Source: Cochliopodium minus (Eukaryota; Discosea; Himatismenida; Cochliopodiidae). From it: DNA of 11,047 bases. This document shows positions 1 to 8,680 of this stretch, one piece after another. The stretch spans positions 1-11,047 of the forward strand of contig JAMYWO010000646.1 of assembly GCA_024220525.1 (NCBI GenBank), written 5' to 3'. The translations under genes were made by a program, and so were the position numbers. The notes beneath the pieces were generated by a model, which worked only from the letters and a program-made list of their open reading frames with translations, made no database searches and was not told the DNA's origin. Numbering within the stretch: the first letter of the stretch is position 1; every line of letters starts with the position of its first letter.

Positions 1-275
1 ATTTCTTTCTTTATTCTTTTATTCTTGGAATACCAAAAAAAAAATTTAGAAAATAAATGAATCAAAATGAATCCCATTATTGTCAATATCTTCGAACTAT
101 CCAACCATACAAACTATTTGTTTTGTTTTTAATATTATTTAATTTTAGCCTATTTCACAACTATCTCACAGAAAAAATAAAAAAGTGAAAAAATGTGAAT
201 TATTCAGAGTTGATCCAAAAAACCTTATTAATGTCAGAAATGAAAGGTCTCTTGAGTGGATCTTTGATTAAGCAA
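1..275. repeat. Left arm of terminal inverted repeat
   Basis: Bases 1-105 reappear in reverse complement at the other end of the window (10943-11047), with about three mismatches and one 1-nt indel. Bases 55-275 reappear in reverse complement at 10600-10813 with over 90 % identity. The arm holds the 3' flank and the last 25 codons of the pseudokinase gene (stop at 200-202). A TTTATT at 10-15 is an AATAAA on the minus strand and could serve that gene. No target-site duplication or telomere-like tandem repeat is visible at the outer edge. Confidence 0.9.
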
Positions 276-1419
276 GATTGAACCAAGCTGAAAAAGTCGT
301 TTTGTTTGAAGAAGAGGCTATCAATATCTTTGTTGAGTAATTCCTCATGGTTAGCAAATGGGAATGATCTTGTGAGGCAAAAGTACAACACAATACCAAG
401 AGACCATGTGTCCACTTTTCCCAAGTGATCTTTAGGTACAGTGGCTGAGGAGATTTTTTCAGGAGAGGAGAAGAGGGAACCTTCGGTTTTAAGTTGGTAG
501 CTGTTTCCTACGATGTTGGTAAGTGCAATAGATTCTGTGAAATCAGATACAAAGATTTCATCGTTATCAGAATACTTAAAGTTAATATTTCTTGGAGAGA
601 GATTTCCTAAAAGGAAAAAGTAACATTAAAAAATGAATTCTCAAAAAATATTTATTTATTTATTTATTTTACCATGAATAATCCCTGATTTATGCATGAA
701 ATACAAGCAATCAACTAGTTGTTTCATCAAGATCTTTATGCTGTATTCTTCGATTCCTCTCTTCAATACTCTTTGTTCGAGGGTTTCAGTCGGGAAATAT
801 TGAACTACATGCAACATCTGATTATCTGAGAAGGATGCTTTTACATTAATCACCCCATTTCTCCCTCCAATCAATTTGAGGATTGATAATTCCTTTTTGG
901 TTTTGATGAAATTAATTTCATCCTTAATAAAAAAAAAAATTAATTGAGTTCAATTCAAAATTTTTCATTTTTCTTGTACATTCATGTCGACTATCTTGAT
1001 TGCCACTTTCTCGTTTGATATTCTATCAATACCACCACAAATGCATATATTGCCATCGATTCTATCAAGTGGTTCTATTGAATTTTTTTTTTTTTTGAAT
1101 GCTTGGTTCAAAAAAAATTTTATCAATTCAATTTACCACAAATGATGAAATCTGGGTTGTATCCGTTAAAGTAGATATCTTCTCCTTCCAACAAGGTGAA
1201 AGATCTTCTCAAAGAATTTCTCTTTCTGCCTCTCTTTTTGAGTACCTTTCTTTTCTTTGGTGTTTGGCCAATGTTTTCTTCTGAAATGGACTGATCTAAC
1301 TCTTTTTTAACTTCTTGGAATTCCAATTCACCTTCCTCAGAGAAAGAAAATACAAATTCATCAGGTAAATAATCCGATTCATCGGTGCTTGTTGAGTATG
1401 AATTGTAGTTGTTTTGCAT
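200..1419 (-). CDS. Predicted nuclear protein pseudokinase, 4 exons, 344 aa
   Basis: Exons: 1419-1137, 1074-980, 922-673 and 606-200; introns of 62, 57 and 66 nt are all GT-AG and keep the frame. The protein starts with an acidic, Ser-rich stretch, then a basic patch at about 54-68 containing PKKRKV, a classical nuclear import signal. A Ser/Thr kinase fold follows. The VAIK lysine (K121), a candidate alpha-C glutamate (E137), the Asn of the catalytic loop (N216), the SPE motif, the DTWSLG motif and the subdomain XI Arg (DPLKRP) are present. Key catalytic residues are not: HRDLKPEN reads HGNLSPRN (Asp to Asn at 211, Lys to Ser at 213), DFG reads DFT (231-233), and the glycine-rich loop before VAIK has lost its spaced glycines. 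Phosphotransfer is therefore unlikely; a scaffold or allosteric role is inferred. The gene shares a 491-bp divergent promoter with the USP gene. Its last 25 codons lie in the inverted repeat. I cannot name the subfamily. Confidence 0.85.
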
Positions 1420-1910
1420 TTTGTTTTGAATGTTTTGTTTTTGTAAGTTATAGTTTTTGTTTTTTTTTATTTCTTTTTGTGATAAATTTCAAATTCACTT
1501 TTAAGGATATTAAAAAAAAAAATTTTCAGTTCATGAAATAATATATTTACTGATAATTTTTCTTACCATAATTTACATTATTAAATTACTGTAATATAAG
1601 GCTTATAAGCGTACATAAATTAGAAATACTGTTACAATTTTTGTCTAAAAACAAAATTAAGTGAATTAATAAAAATAGATCTTGTTTTGAAATAGTCTGA
1701 AAATTCCTATATTTTTCCAATATACATATTCAACAAAAAAACTTTTAATGGAGATAAAAATTCCAACATTAAAAAGGAAAAATAATTTGCATAATTATGC
1801 GAATCACCATACACTTTATGTAATCCAATACATATTCAAAAAGAAAAAATTCCCATGTGATAAATAATTTCAAACAAACTTTAATTAAAATAAAAACAAT
1901 TGTCTGTTTC
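1420..1910. promoter_or_regulatory. Divergent promoter region between pseudokinase and USP genes
   Basis: This is an AT-rich 491-bp gap between the two start codons, with no convincing open frame or RNA gene. Two perfect palindromes stand out: GCTTATAAGC at 1601-1610 and GCATAATTATGC at 1789-1800. The second lies about 110 bp upstream of the USP ATG. They are plausible sites for dimeric DNA-binding proteins, but no named factor can be assigned. 5' untranslated exons cannot be excluded. Confidence 0.5.
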
Positions 1911-4900
1911 ATGAATTCAGTCGTTTGTCCTCATATTATTTCGGTTGATGTCGATTGGATATGTGATTATTTGAAATCAGAACAGTTCATCGTAATACCA
2001 AAAATATTTATTCAAAAGTTTTATATTCATACCAAGCACAAAAAATAAAGGAATCTAGAAATAGGTTAGATATAAAATGTTCTGATTGTGATTATGACAG
2101 GGGAGATTTATGGATTTGTTTGATGGTATGGCAAATAGAACTTTTCATGAAATTTATAAAAAATGACTATTAATATATTTTAAAAGAGAAGATGTTTGCA
2201 TATAGGATGTGGAAGGAATTATAAGAAACATGCTTTAGAACATTTCAAACGATCACAACATCCATTAAGAATAAATTTTTCGAGGCCATCTATATGGTGC
2301 TATGATTGTGATGATGAGGTTTGTTTCTATTCATTCCATATTTTTCTTTACATCCAAAAATTAAGGTCAATACACCCGAAAGAATAACAGAAACGATAAA
2401 AAGAGCGGCATTTCCAAAATTATATCAAAAAGAAATCATCTATATCTCCAAGGAGACTAACACAACGAAAGGCAAAAAGAATTATCAACGCGGGATATGT
2501 GGATTGCAAAATTTGGGAAATACATGTTTCATGAATTCTGTGATGCAATGTTTAAGCAACTGCCATCCATTGATGAAATATTTCACCATCTGTGAATCAG
2601 AGATCAAGGAGCCCAAATCTGATATGGTGAGAGCATTCACGGAATTCATGAAAGAAATGTGGTCGGGGAATCATTCAATTATCAAGCCCACATCAATATT
2701 AAGAGGCAAAAAAAAAAAAAAAAAAAATTTGAAATATTGATTCACATACAATCAAAATATAAAGATTGATCAATCATGAGATCTTTTTATAAATCTTCGA
2801 GATCTGTTTATATCAGAAGATTTCAAGAATAATGTTTGATATCCGATCCATATTCTAATTTGTTTATCCTTATTTTTCTTTCGGTAGGAGTGAGCAAGGT
2901 AAATCCAACATTCACTGGCTACGACCAACAAGACGCACAAGAATTTTTAAGAGTAATAATCGATACGCTCCACGAATCCCTTAAGAAAAAGAAGATCATC
3001 AGCACGAATCTGAACCAAAAAAAGAATGGAACCAATTATTTGGAAGAATCAGTAATCTCCAGCATCTTTCGTGGTCATTTTCTCTGCCAAATGACTTGTT
3101 CTGTATGCTTGAACATCTCCTCTGTCAAAGATCCCTTCTACGACATCTCTTTGGTCATCCCAAACTCATCAGACTTGTATAAAATAAGGAACAAAACTGT
3201 GTCGAATCAATTTTGGTCATTCGTACCAAGGTATACCTCCATTAAAAATTTTTTTAAAATTTGTGTGAACATCTTTTCTTTTAAATTGTTTTGACTTTTA
3301 AAAATGATGTCAGTGACTTTATAATGATGTTCAAAATTTTACAACAGTTTTAAATTTGTTAGCCATAATTTAATATCCGCTAACAAAGTTGTGAATTTGG
3401 ACATGTCTAACTTTATAAAAAATTTTAAATTTATGAATCATAAACAAAAATTGAATTTATCATTTAAAAAATTTGTTGTGTGATTTTTTGTTAATGATTT
3501 TTTTTTATTTGTATCTTTGATTATTCTCATTATATTTATTTTTTTTTTTACAAAAGCATTTTCCCAGAGAAAATGGAGCTTTCAGATTGTCTGAAAGCAT
3601 TCTGTACGACCGAAAAGTTGGACGCATATCAGTGTGGGAAATGCAAAAAAAAAACTGTCGCCAGTCGTAAGGTCACCCTGTACGAACTCCCCGAGATTCT
3701 GTGCTTGCACTTGAAAAGATTCAAGCACAATTCCCTTTTTGGCTCTAAAAAAACTGACTTAGTCAATTTTCCCCTCCAAAATTTGGATCTTTCTGATTAT
3801 ATGACTGGAAGCAGTTTTAACACCGGTTCTAGCAAAGTCGATTCTATTTATGATTTGTTTGGGATTGTGAGTCATTCTGGAAGTCTTGACGGTATTTTTT
3901 ATTTTCGTTCAATTTTTTATATTTTCTTTTTTAAATTTTTTCAAATTTTTATTCTTCATTTATTTATATCATCATTTGTCTATGTCGATTAAAATTGATC
4001 TTTCATCGATCATTTTATTACTATTAAAAAATTTTTAATCAAAAAAATACAATTTAACACTGGGCATCCAAAAATTTAGTATTTTTAGTTTTTTTTTAGT
4101 TTTTTTTTAAATTTTTTTAAATTTTTTTTTAAAAACAAGGTGGCCATTATATCGCTTTTTGCAAGAATCATGCTAACGAAAAATGGTACGAATTCAACGA
4201 CAGCGTCACTCGGGAGGTCACTGAAAAGGAGGTTGCCTCTCAAGAAGCTTATCTCCTCTTTTATTCTCTAAAGTCCACCAAGCACCAAGAGGAAGTCACC
4301 AAAATTAAAACTCTCATCGAGAATAACAAAGATAAAAGCCAAGTAATTATTTTATTATTTTTTTTATTTATTTTTTATTATTTATTTTATTTATTTTTTA
4401 TTTTTTTCAACATATTTTTGTATTTTTTATCATTTTTTTTATTTATTTTATTTTTAAATTTTTTTAAAAAAGAGTGTTTACGTTACCAAAACATGGTTCA
4501 ATACATGGGAAATTCTTTCCAAGAAAAACGTCAATCCCATTGAAAACGAATATGCTTGCCCTCACAAAAAGTTGGTTCCCAACTACGTAGTTAATTCTCA
4601 TTTGTTCATGCCTGTTCCTTTGTCAGTGTGGGAGAGTTGGATAGAAAATTATGGGGGTTATTATTTTTTTTAAAAAAAATTTTAAATTTTGAATTTTTTT
4701 ATTTTTTTTTTAATATTTTTTTTTACATATTATTTTTTATTTTTTTTATTATTGACATATTTTTATTTTATGTTTTTATATTTTAATTTATTTTTTATTG
4801 TTACATTCAAACTTTATTTTTTTGCATTTTTTTTTATTTTTTATTTTTAAATTTTGTAGGAGGGCCCATTCTCCAAGAATTGGAAATTTGTGGATTATGT

Positions 4901-5446
4901 AAAATAGAAATGGAGCTTTTAGAGAAGAGAAAGAGGAAGGAGCACGAACAAGTCAATTTGTTCGACTCCAGTCCCCGGTCTGAGGACGATCACATGTATC
5001 TAGTTGATTTAGATTGGATCAACAGTTGGATAAGATTCATTTGCAGCGAAAACAACGAAGAGCCTGGTAATAAACAATTAAAACTTTAACAATTAAAATA
5101 AATTTTTGAATTTGATTTTGATTTTTCTCTTCAAAATTTATTTTATTTTATTTCTTTTCTTATTTTTTGTTTTTATTTATTTTTTAAATTTTTTTTTCCG
5201 TCATTTTATTGTTCATTATTTTTTTATATTTTTTTTTTCAACCTTTTTTTTTTCTTTGTTTCAGGTCCTATTTCTAACAAGAAACTTTTGTTGTCCAACA
5301 ATAATCTGAGACCTGACATTATTCTCAAGAAGGATTACAGGCTGCTCACGAAAAAAACGTGGGATTATCTTTTTGATATATATGGTGGTGGCCCATCCAT
5401 ACCCAAATTCAAAATTTCTGTATTAGGAAACGATGAATTAATTTGA
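1911..5446 (+). CDS. Ubiquitin-specific protease, USP20/USP33 type, 10 exons, 694 aa
   Basis: Cysteine deubiquitinase that cleaves ubiquitin from proteins. Exons: 1911-1962, 2019-2125, 2187-2318, 2366-2705, 2888-3230, 3557-3891, 4140-4342, 4473-4656, 4860-5066, 5265-5446. Domains in order: ZnF-UBP (about 6-97) with all expected ligands visible (C6, H8, C38, C41, C51, C56, C61, H68, H72, H78, C91, C94); USP catalytic domain with Cys box [13 protein letters not shown] (C151), the [10 protein letters not shown] box, zinc-ribbon pairs C281/C284 and C351/C354, and His box GGHYIAF (H439) followed by YEFNDS (Asp 457); then two DUSP domains, each with a YGGGP signature (564-568 and 674-678). This order is that of animal USP20/USP33. 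The start at 1911 is the only in-frame ATG before the CPH motif. The least certain junctions are intron 1 (1963-2018) and intron 2 (2126-2186), which leaves two extra Arg residues in the zinc finger. Intron 4 needs a GC donor. Confidence 0.9.
2706..2887 (+). other. Non-canonical GC-AG intron 4 of the USP gene
   Basis: Exon 4 ends after TTA AGA G. The next bases are GC followed by a run of about 20 A. Splicing at this GC to the AG at 2886-2887 restores the reading frame and joins SILRG to VSKVNP, as expected for USP proteins. No GT donor nearby keeps the frame. A sequencing error in GT next to the A-run would give the same model. Confidence 0.7.
3231..3556 (+). other. USP intron 5, longest intron of the window
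   Basis: This 326-nt, very AT-rich GT-AG intron separates the two zinc-ribbon CxxC pairs of the catalytic domain. I see no ORF, snoRNA box or repeat in it that I can support. Introns 6-9 of the same gene (3892-4139, 4343-4472, 4657-4859, 5067-5264) are likewise T-rich filler. Confidence 0.8.
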
Positions 5447-5578
5447 AAAGGAGATCATTCAATAAAATATTTATTCAAAAAAAAAAAAAAATAAAAAATG
5501 AAACCAAAACAATTGAATCTCTTTTTTAATCAAACAAATATATATTTTTATACAACTTTATATACACAACTTCATACT
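5447..5578. terminator. Convergent 3' region with overlapping poly(A) signals
   Basis: AATAAA at 5461-5466 lies 15 nt after the USP stop. Four bases further, TTTATT at 5470-5475 is AATAAA for the opposing C-CAP gene, about 104 nt past its stop. The 15-bp block at 5461-5475 is nearly palindromic and could signal 3' end formation on both strands. An A-run follows at about 5477-5490. In metazoan and amoebozoan genes AATAAA is the usual signal; use by this organism is inferred. Confidence 0.6.
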
Positions 5579-6205
5579 TTAGAGTGAACTCAAAAGAATG
5601 AAATTGGATCCATCTTTCTTCAAGGATTCAGAAGTGACTGTCTTGAAACACTTTTCCTTGCAGTTGAAGTGGGTGACAGTTTGGGTATCTTGGCGCTCAA
5701 TAGGATAAAACATCTTCTCATCATCGCTGTGATATAAGAAGATGTTGGTGGATCCTTCGCTCACTACTTTGACGAGATTCAAAATTTCATTTCTGATAGG
5801 CACGTAGATATTATCACTCCTTAAAAAAATAAAAAAAAATTAAGGTTAAAATTAGGTTAATATTGAAAATTGGAGGAAAATTTTTCTTTACATGTCTATT
5901 TGCAAGGTATTGAATGATTTCCCATCGATCTTTACATTGTAAGATCTGGTGATCTCGATGAAGCTGATGACAGATTGGAAGATGAGATGGATGTTCTTGC
6001 AATTGCTGATATCTATGTGATTGATTCCATTGGGCACCTTTATAACCAATTCATTGGAATTTACAATCACAATGGATTGACGAGGGGAGCAATCAGTCAG
6101 TTCAATGATTTTCTTCTCACAATTAAATATCTTCCAGTGATTCTGTTGTAGTTCTAAAACTTCCTTGTTGTTGTCATTCTTTTCTACACTGTTTATTTTG
6201 ACCAT
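5579..6205 (-). CDS. Stand-alone C-CAP domain protein (CAP/Srv2 C-terminal type), 184 aa
   Basis: Exons 6205-5892 and 5819-5579 with one 72-nt GT-AG intron (5820-5891), phase 2, giving the join QIDM-SDNIY. From W24 to the C-terminus the protein reads as the beta-helical C-CAP domain of adenylyl-cyclase-associated protein: a Trp-initiated first strand (HWKIFNCE), repeated rungs of alternating hydrophobic residues, a DISNCKNI turn, IDMSDNIYVP, and a Ser-rich rung (VVSEGSTNIFLY). In CAP/Srv2 this domain binds ADP-actin and promotes nucleotide exchange. The usual N-terminal helical-folded domain, proline-rich stretch and WH2 motif are absent; only 23 polar residues precede the domain. Stand-alone C-CAP proteins are known in apicomplexans. 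Tubulin cofactor C or RP2 share the fold, but the pattern is closer to CAP. It is divergent with the LRR gene and convergent with the USP gene. Confidence 0.82.
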
Positions 6206-6843
6206 TTTTTAGTTCAGCAAAATTTTTTTTTTTTTCAATATCTTTTCAAAAGATAAATCTTTTCTTTTTTTGAGTTCTCGCTATATTTTGATTAGTTTTT
6301 ATTCTTATTTTTATTTTTCTTTGTATGTTTTGATTTTTTTTTTTATTTTTTATCAAACTCGGATATTTTGACTTTGAAAACTTTAATTTTCGCTGTATTA
6401 TTCTTACAAATCTCTGATATTGTCAATTCCTAATTAATTTTGCCAGTATTTTTGTTTGACGTGTGAATATTTCTTGGTGGCGGCTTTATTCATATAATTT
6501 CAAATTATCATAAAAATTAGAACTATTATTCACAACGATAAACCATAAAATAAAACCCAATTTTTTTTTAAATACTCGATATATTCAGTAAAAATATAAA
6601 TAAAAAGTTTTCAGAAAATTCTCTTTTTGATGAATATTCGATTGAGAAATAGAGTTCTTCATAGATCACTTTTCATTGTTTTGAATTCTTTCCACATTCG
6701 AATTACATAAAAAATTTTGCATTTAAAATCCAATTATTGTTGTGTATACATATAAATAATAACCATTTACTTCAAGTAAATTAGAAGATATAGAGAATGA
6801 TTTTTTTTATAGTGAAAAATATGTGCTAATAAAAAAAAAGAGT
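6206..6843. promoter_or_regulatory. Divergent promoter region between C-CAP and LRR genes
   Basis: This 638-bp AT-rich gap has no convincing coding frame. T-runs lie directly upstream of the C-CAP start. An interrupted palindrome with 7-bp arms (TTTACTT, one base, AAGTAAA) sits at 6766-6780, about 64 bp before the LRR ATG. A relatively GC-rich patch (GGTGGCGGC) occurs at about 6476-6484, the only one in this gap. These are candidate regulatory sites without assigned factors. Confidence 0.45.
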
Positions 6844-8516
6844 ATGAATTCATTGGAGAATATTTGTTTCTTTTACCTGATGGAGGATCAATCTTTGATA
6901 CATCATCCCCAATCAAAATTATATCTTCTGAATAAAGATCTTAAAGAAAGATTAATGAAGGATTATTTGGAGATGAAAGGAAAAATACCTCCGCTAAAGA
7001 CATTGGGACAATTCATAGCAATTGGAAATGAAGTATCACAGATCTATATTCCATCCAATTGCAAGCTTGAAATGGATTGCTTGAGGCTATATTATCCTAT
7101 ATCACCCAAAATAACAAAAATAGAAATAAATAGAGGTGAATTGAATGATAATGAATTTGGTGAATTTATAAGAGGATGTGATAATCTGATCTCATTGAGA
7201 TTAAAGAAGATTATTGGATTGGCTGCTAAAACAATCGATTCCATTATGAATTGCAAAGGATTGAAGGAATTGAAGTTGATTGATTTGAATATTACAGATA
7301 AAGATTTCAAATATAAAGAAGATAGAATAAAAGAATTAAATGTAAGAAAAAAATTATGAAATTTCAATTAAATTTTTTTTTTAATTTTTTTCAATCAAAT
7401 TTCTCAAGATAATAAAAATAAAATCGATGATAGAACTCACTTTGCTTCCCTTGTTGCCCATCCTCAAAAAACAAGCGAAAAATCTCCAAGAGATCTCGAT
7501 CACCAAAATAGATCCAAGCAAAAACACCGACGAAAACAGTACCTTCTTGCTTGACTGCCAAAAAGTGCGAGTGCTTCACTTGGATTCGATGCCCCAAGTA
7601 AAATCTTATCATTGGGCTCAAAGGAAGGTCGACAAATTAACAGAGAAGTGCTTGTCTTCATTTTGTGCTTCTCCCAATTTTTTGGCGAGTCTCTCTTTGA
7701 GGAACAACGGGCTCAGTGAGAATGGAATCCGATATTTGTTTCTCAACAGCAAGAATCTCCGCGTGATTCAGTTTTCGGGTGTCTCTAATCTTTCTGATGA
7801 AATTTTAAGCAAATTGGGTTAATTAATTTCAATTTATTTCTTACAATTTTTTAATTAATTAATTCAATTTTTAATTTATTTTTTCATTTTCTTTTTTTTT
7901 TTTTCGTAAATTTTAAACTTTTTACTACTATCTGACATTAGGTGAATATTGTCCTTTTTTGGAATCTTTTGAAGGAGATGGCAACGTCCAAATCACAGAT
8001 GAAGGAGTGATATCTTTTTTAAACCCCACATCCTCCCACTTGTTAATGAAACTCTCTTTCAACAGGTGCTTCCAAATCTCCGAACTTTCTCTTGAATCCA
8101 TCTCCCAAAACTGTTCCAACCTAACCCACTTGTCCTTAAGCGATATATCTCTCTCCTCAAGCCCCAATCTCCAAAAACTTTTTAATAGTTGCAAAAAACT
8201 TTTGTATTTCGATTTTTCTAAGAATTCTGTTGTTAAAATTGAGGATTTTTTTGATTTGGACGCTTCTAATCTCAAAACTTTGAATTTATCTGACATAAAA
8301 AAGTTTGATCCTAACAAACTCTCGTCAAGTTTTTTCTTCCCCTCTTTGCTTGATCTTTCTTTGGGACCCTTTTCCAGTGATTTGAAGAAAGAAGATCTCG
8401 ATTGTTTGAAGAATTCTTGCGAAAGTTTGAGACTTGTTTATGCGAACAGATGGAGCAATGAATCTTTTGAACGACTCTCAAATCTATTCACTTCTTTCAA
8501 AATAGAGAAGATTTAA
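6844..8516 (+). CDS. Leucine-rich-repeat protein, AMN1/F-box-LRR style, 3 exons, 493 aa
   Basis: Exons 6844-7341, 7409-7817 and 7942-8516; introns of 67 and 124 nt are GT-AG (phases 0 and 1). The start is the first ATG in the open frame. After about 60 residues the protein carries irregular leucine-rich repeats of the cysteine-containing kind used in AMN1 and F-box-LRR proteins: CDNLISLRLK, LKELKLIDLNITD, NFLASLSLRNNGLSENGIRYLF, LGEYCPFLESFEG with ITDEGVISFL, CSNLTHLSLSDISL, SNLKTLNLSD, and CESLRLVYANRW. Such solenoids bind protein partners, often as substrate receptors of SCF ubiquitin ligases. The N-terminus (SLENICFFYL, then LNKDLKERLMKDYL) has the spacing of a weak F-box, but I cannot confirm one. 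There is no signal peptide or membrane segment. Exon 1 uses few C-ending codons while exons 2-3 use many. Confidence 0.85.
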
Positions 8517-8680
8517 ATAGAAATGTAAATAAAATAACTATTCGGTAACTCAAAAGTTTTACTTTTGTTAAAAAATGTACGAAAAATAGGAGATAGTTTA
8601 TTCCTTAAAAATTTATTTTAATATTAAGTAAAATTTAGTACAAATCATTCCAATAAATAATTCCATTTTCTCTTTTTCCT
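8517..8680. terminator. Convergent 3' region of LRR and JMJD8-like genes
   Basis: The LRR gene has AATAAA at 8528-8533, 11 nt after its stop codon. On the opposite strand two AATAAA copies (TTTATT on plus at 8597-8602 and 8612-8617) lie 64-84 nt beyond the JMJD8-like stop at 8681. Predicted transcripts of the two genes would overlap little if these signals are used. Confidence 0.5.

Noticed and set aside
652-672. TTTA tandem repeat in pseudokinase intron 3
   Set aside because: It is a low-complexity tract covering the 5' end of the intron, common for this base composition.
1963-1980. A tiny 18-nt intron in the USP 5' part
   Set aside because: It does not restore the zinc-finger frame, while the 56-nt intron 1963-2018 does and matches the size of other introns here.
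5106-5309. Phe/Ile/Leu-rich plus-strand open frame resembling a membrane protein
   Set aside because: It is the T-rich USP intron 9 read through; T-runs give Phe and Ile strings without meaning.
7092-7367. 91-codon minus-strand open frame
   Set aside because: It is a mirror of the LRR coding exon, rich in Phe, Ile and Ser as expected for the antisense of Lys/Asn-rich sequence.
7928-8317. 129-codon minus-strand open frame opposite LRR exon 3
   Set aside because: The plus strand carries clear leucine-rich repeats in a spliced frame; the antisense frame shows no motif.
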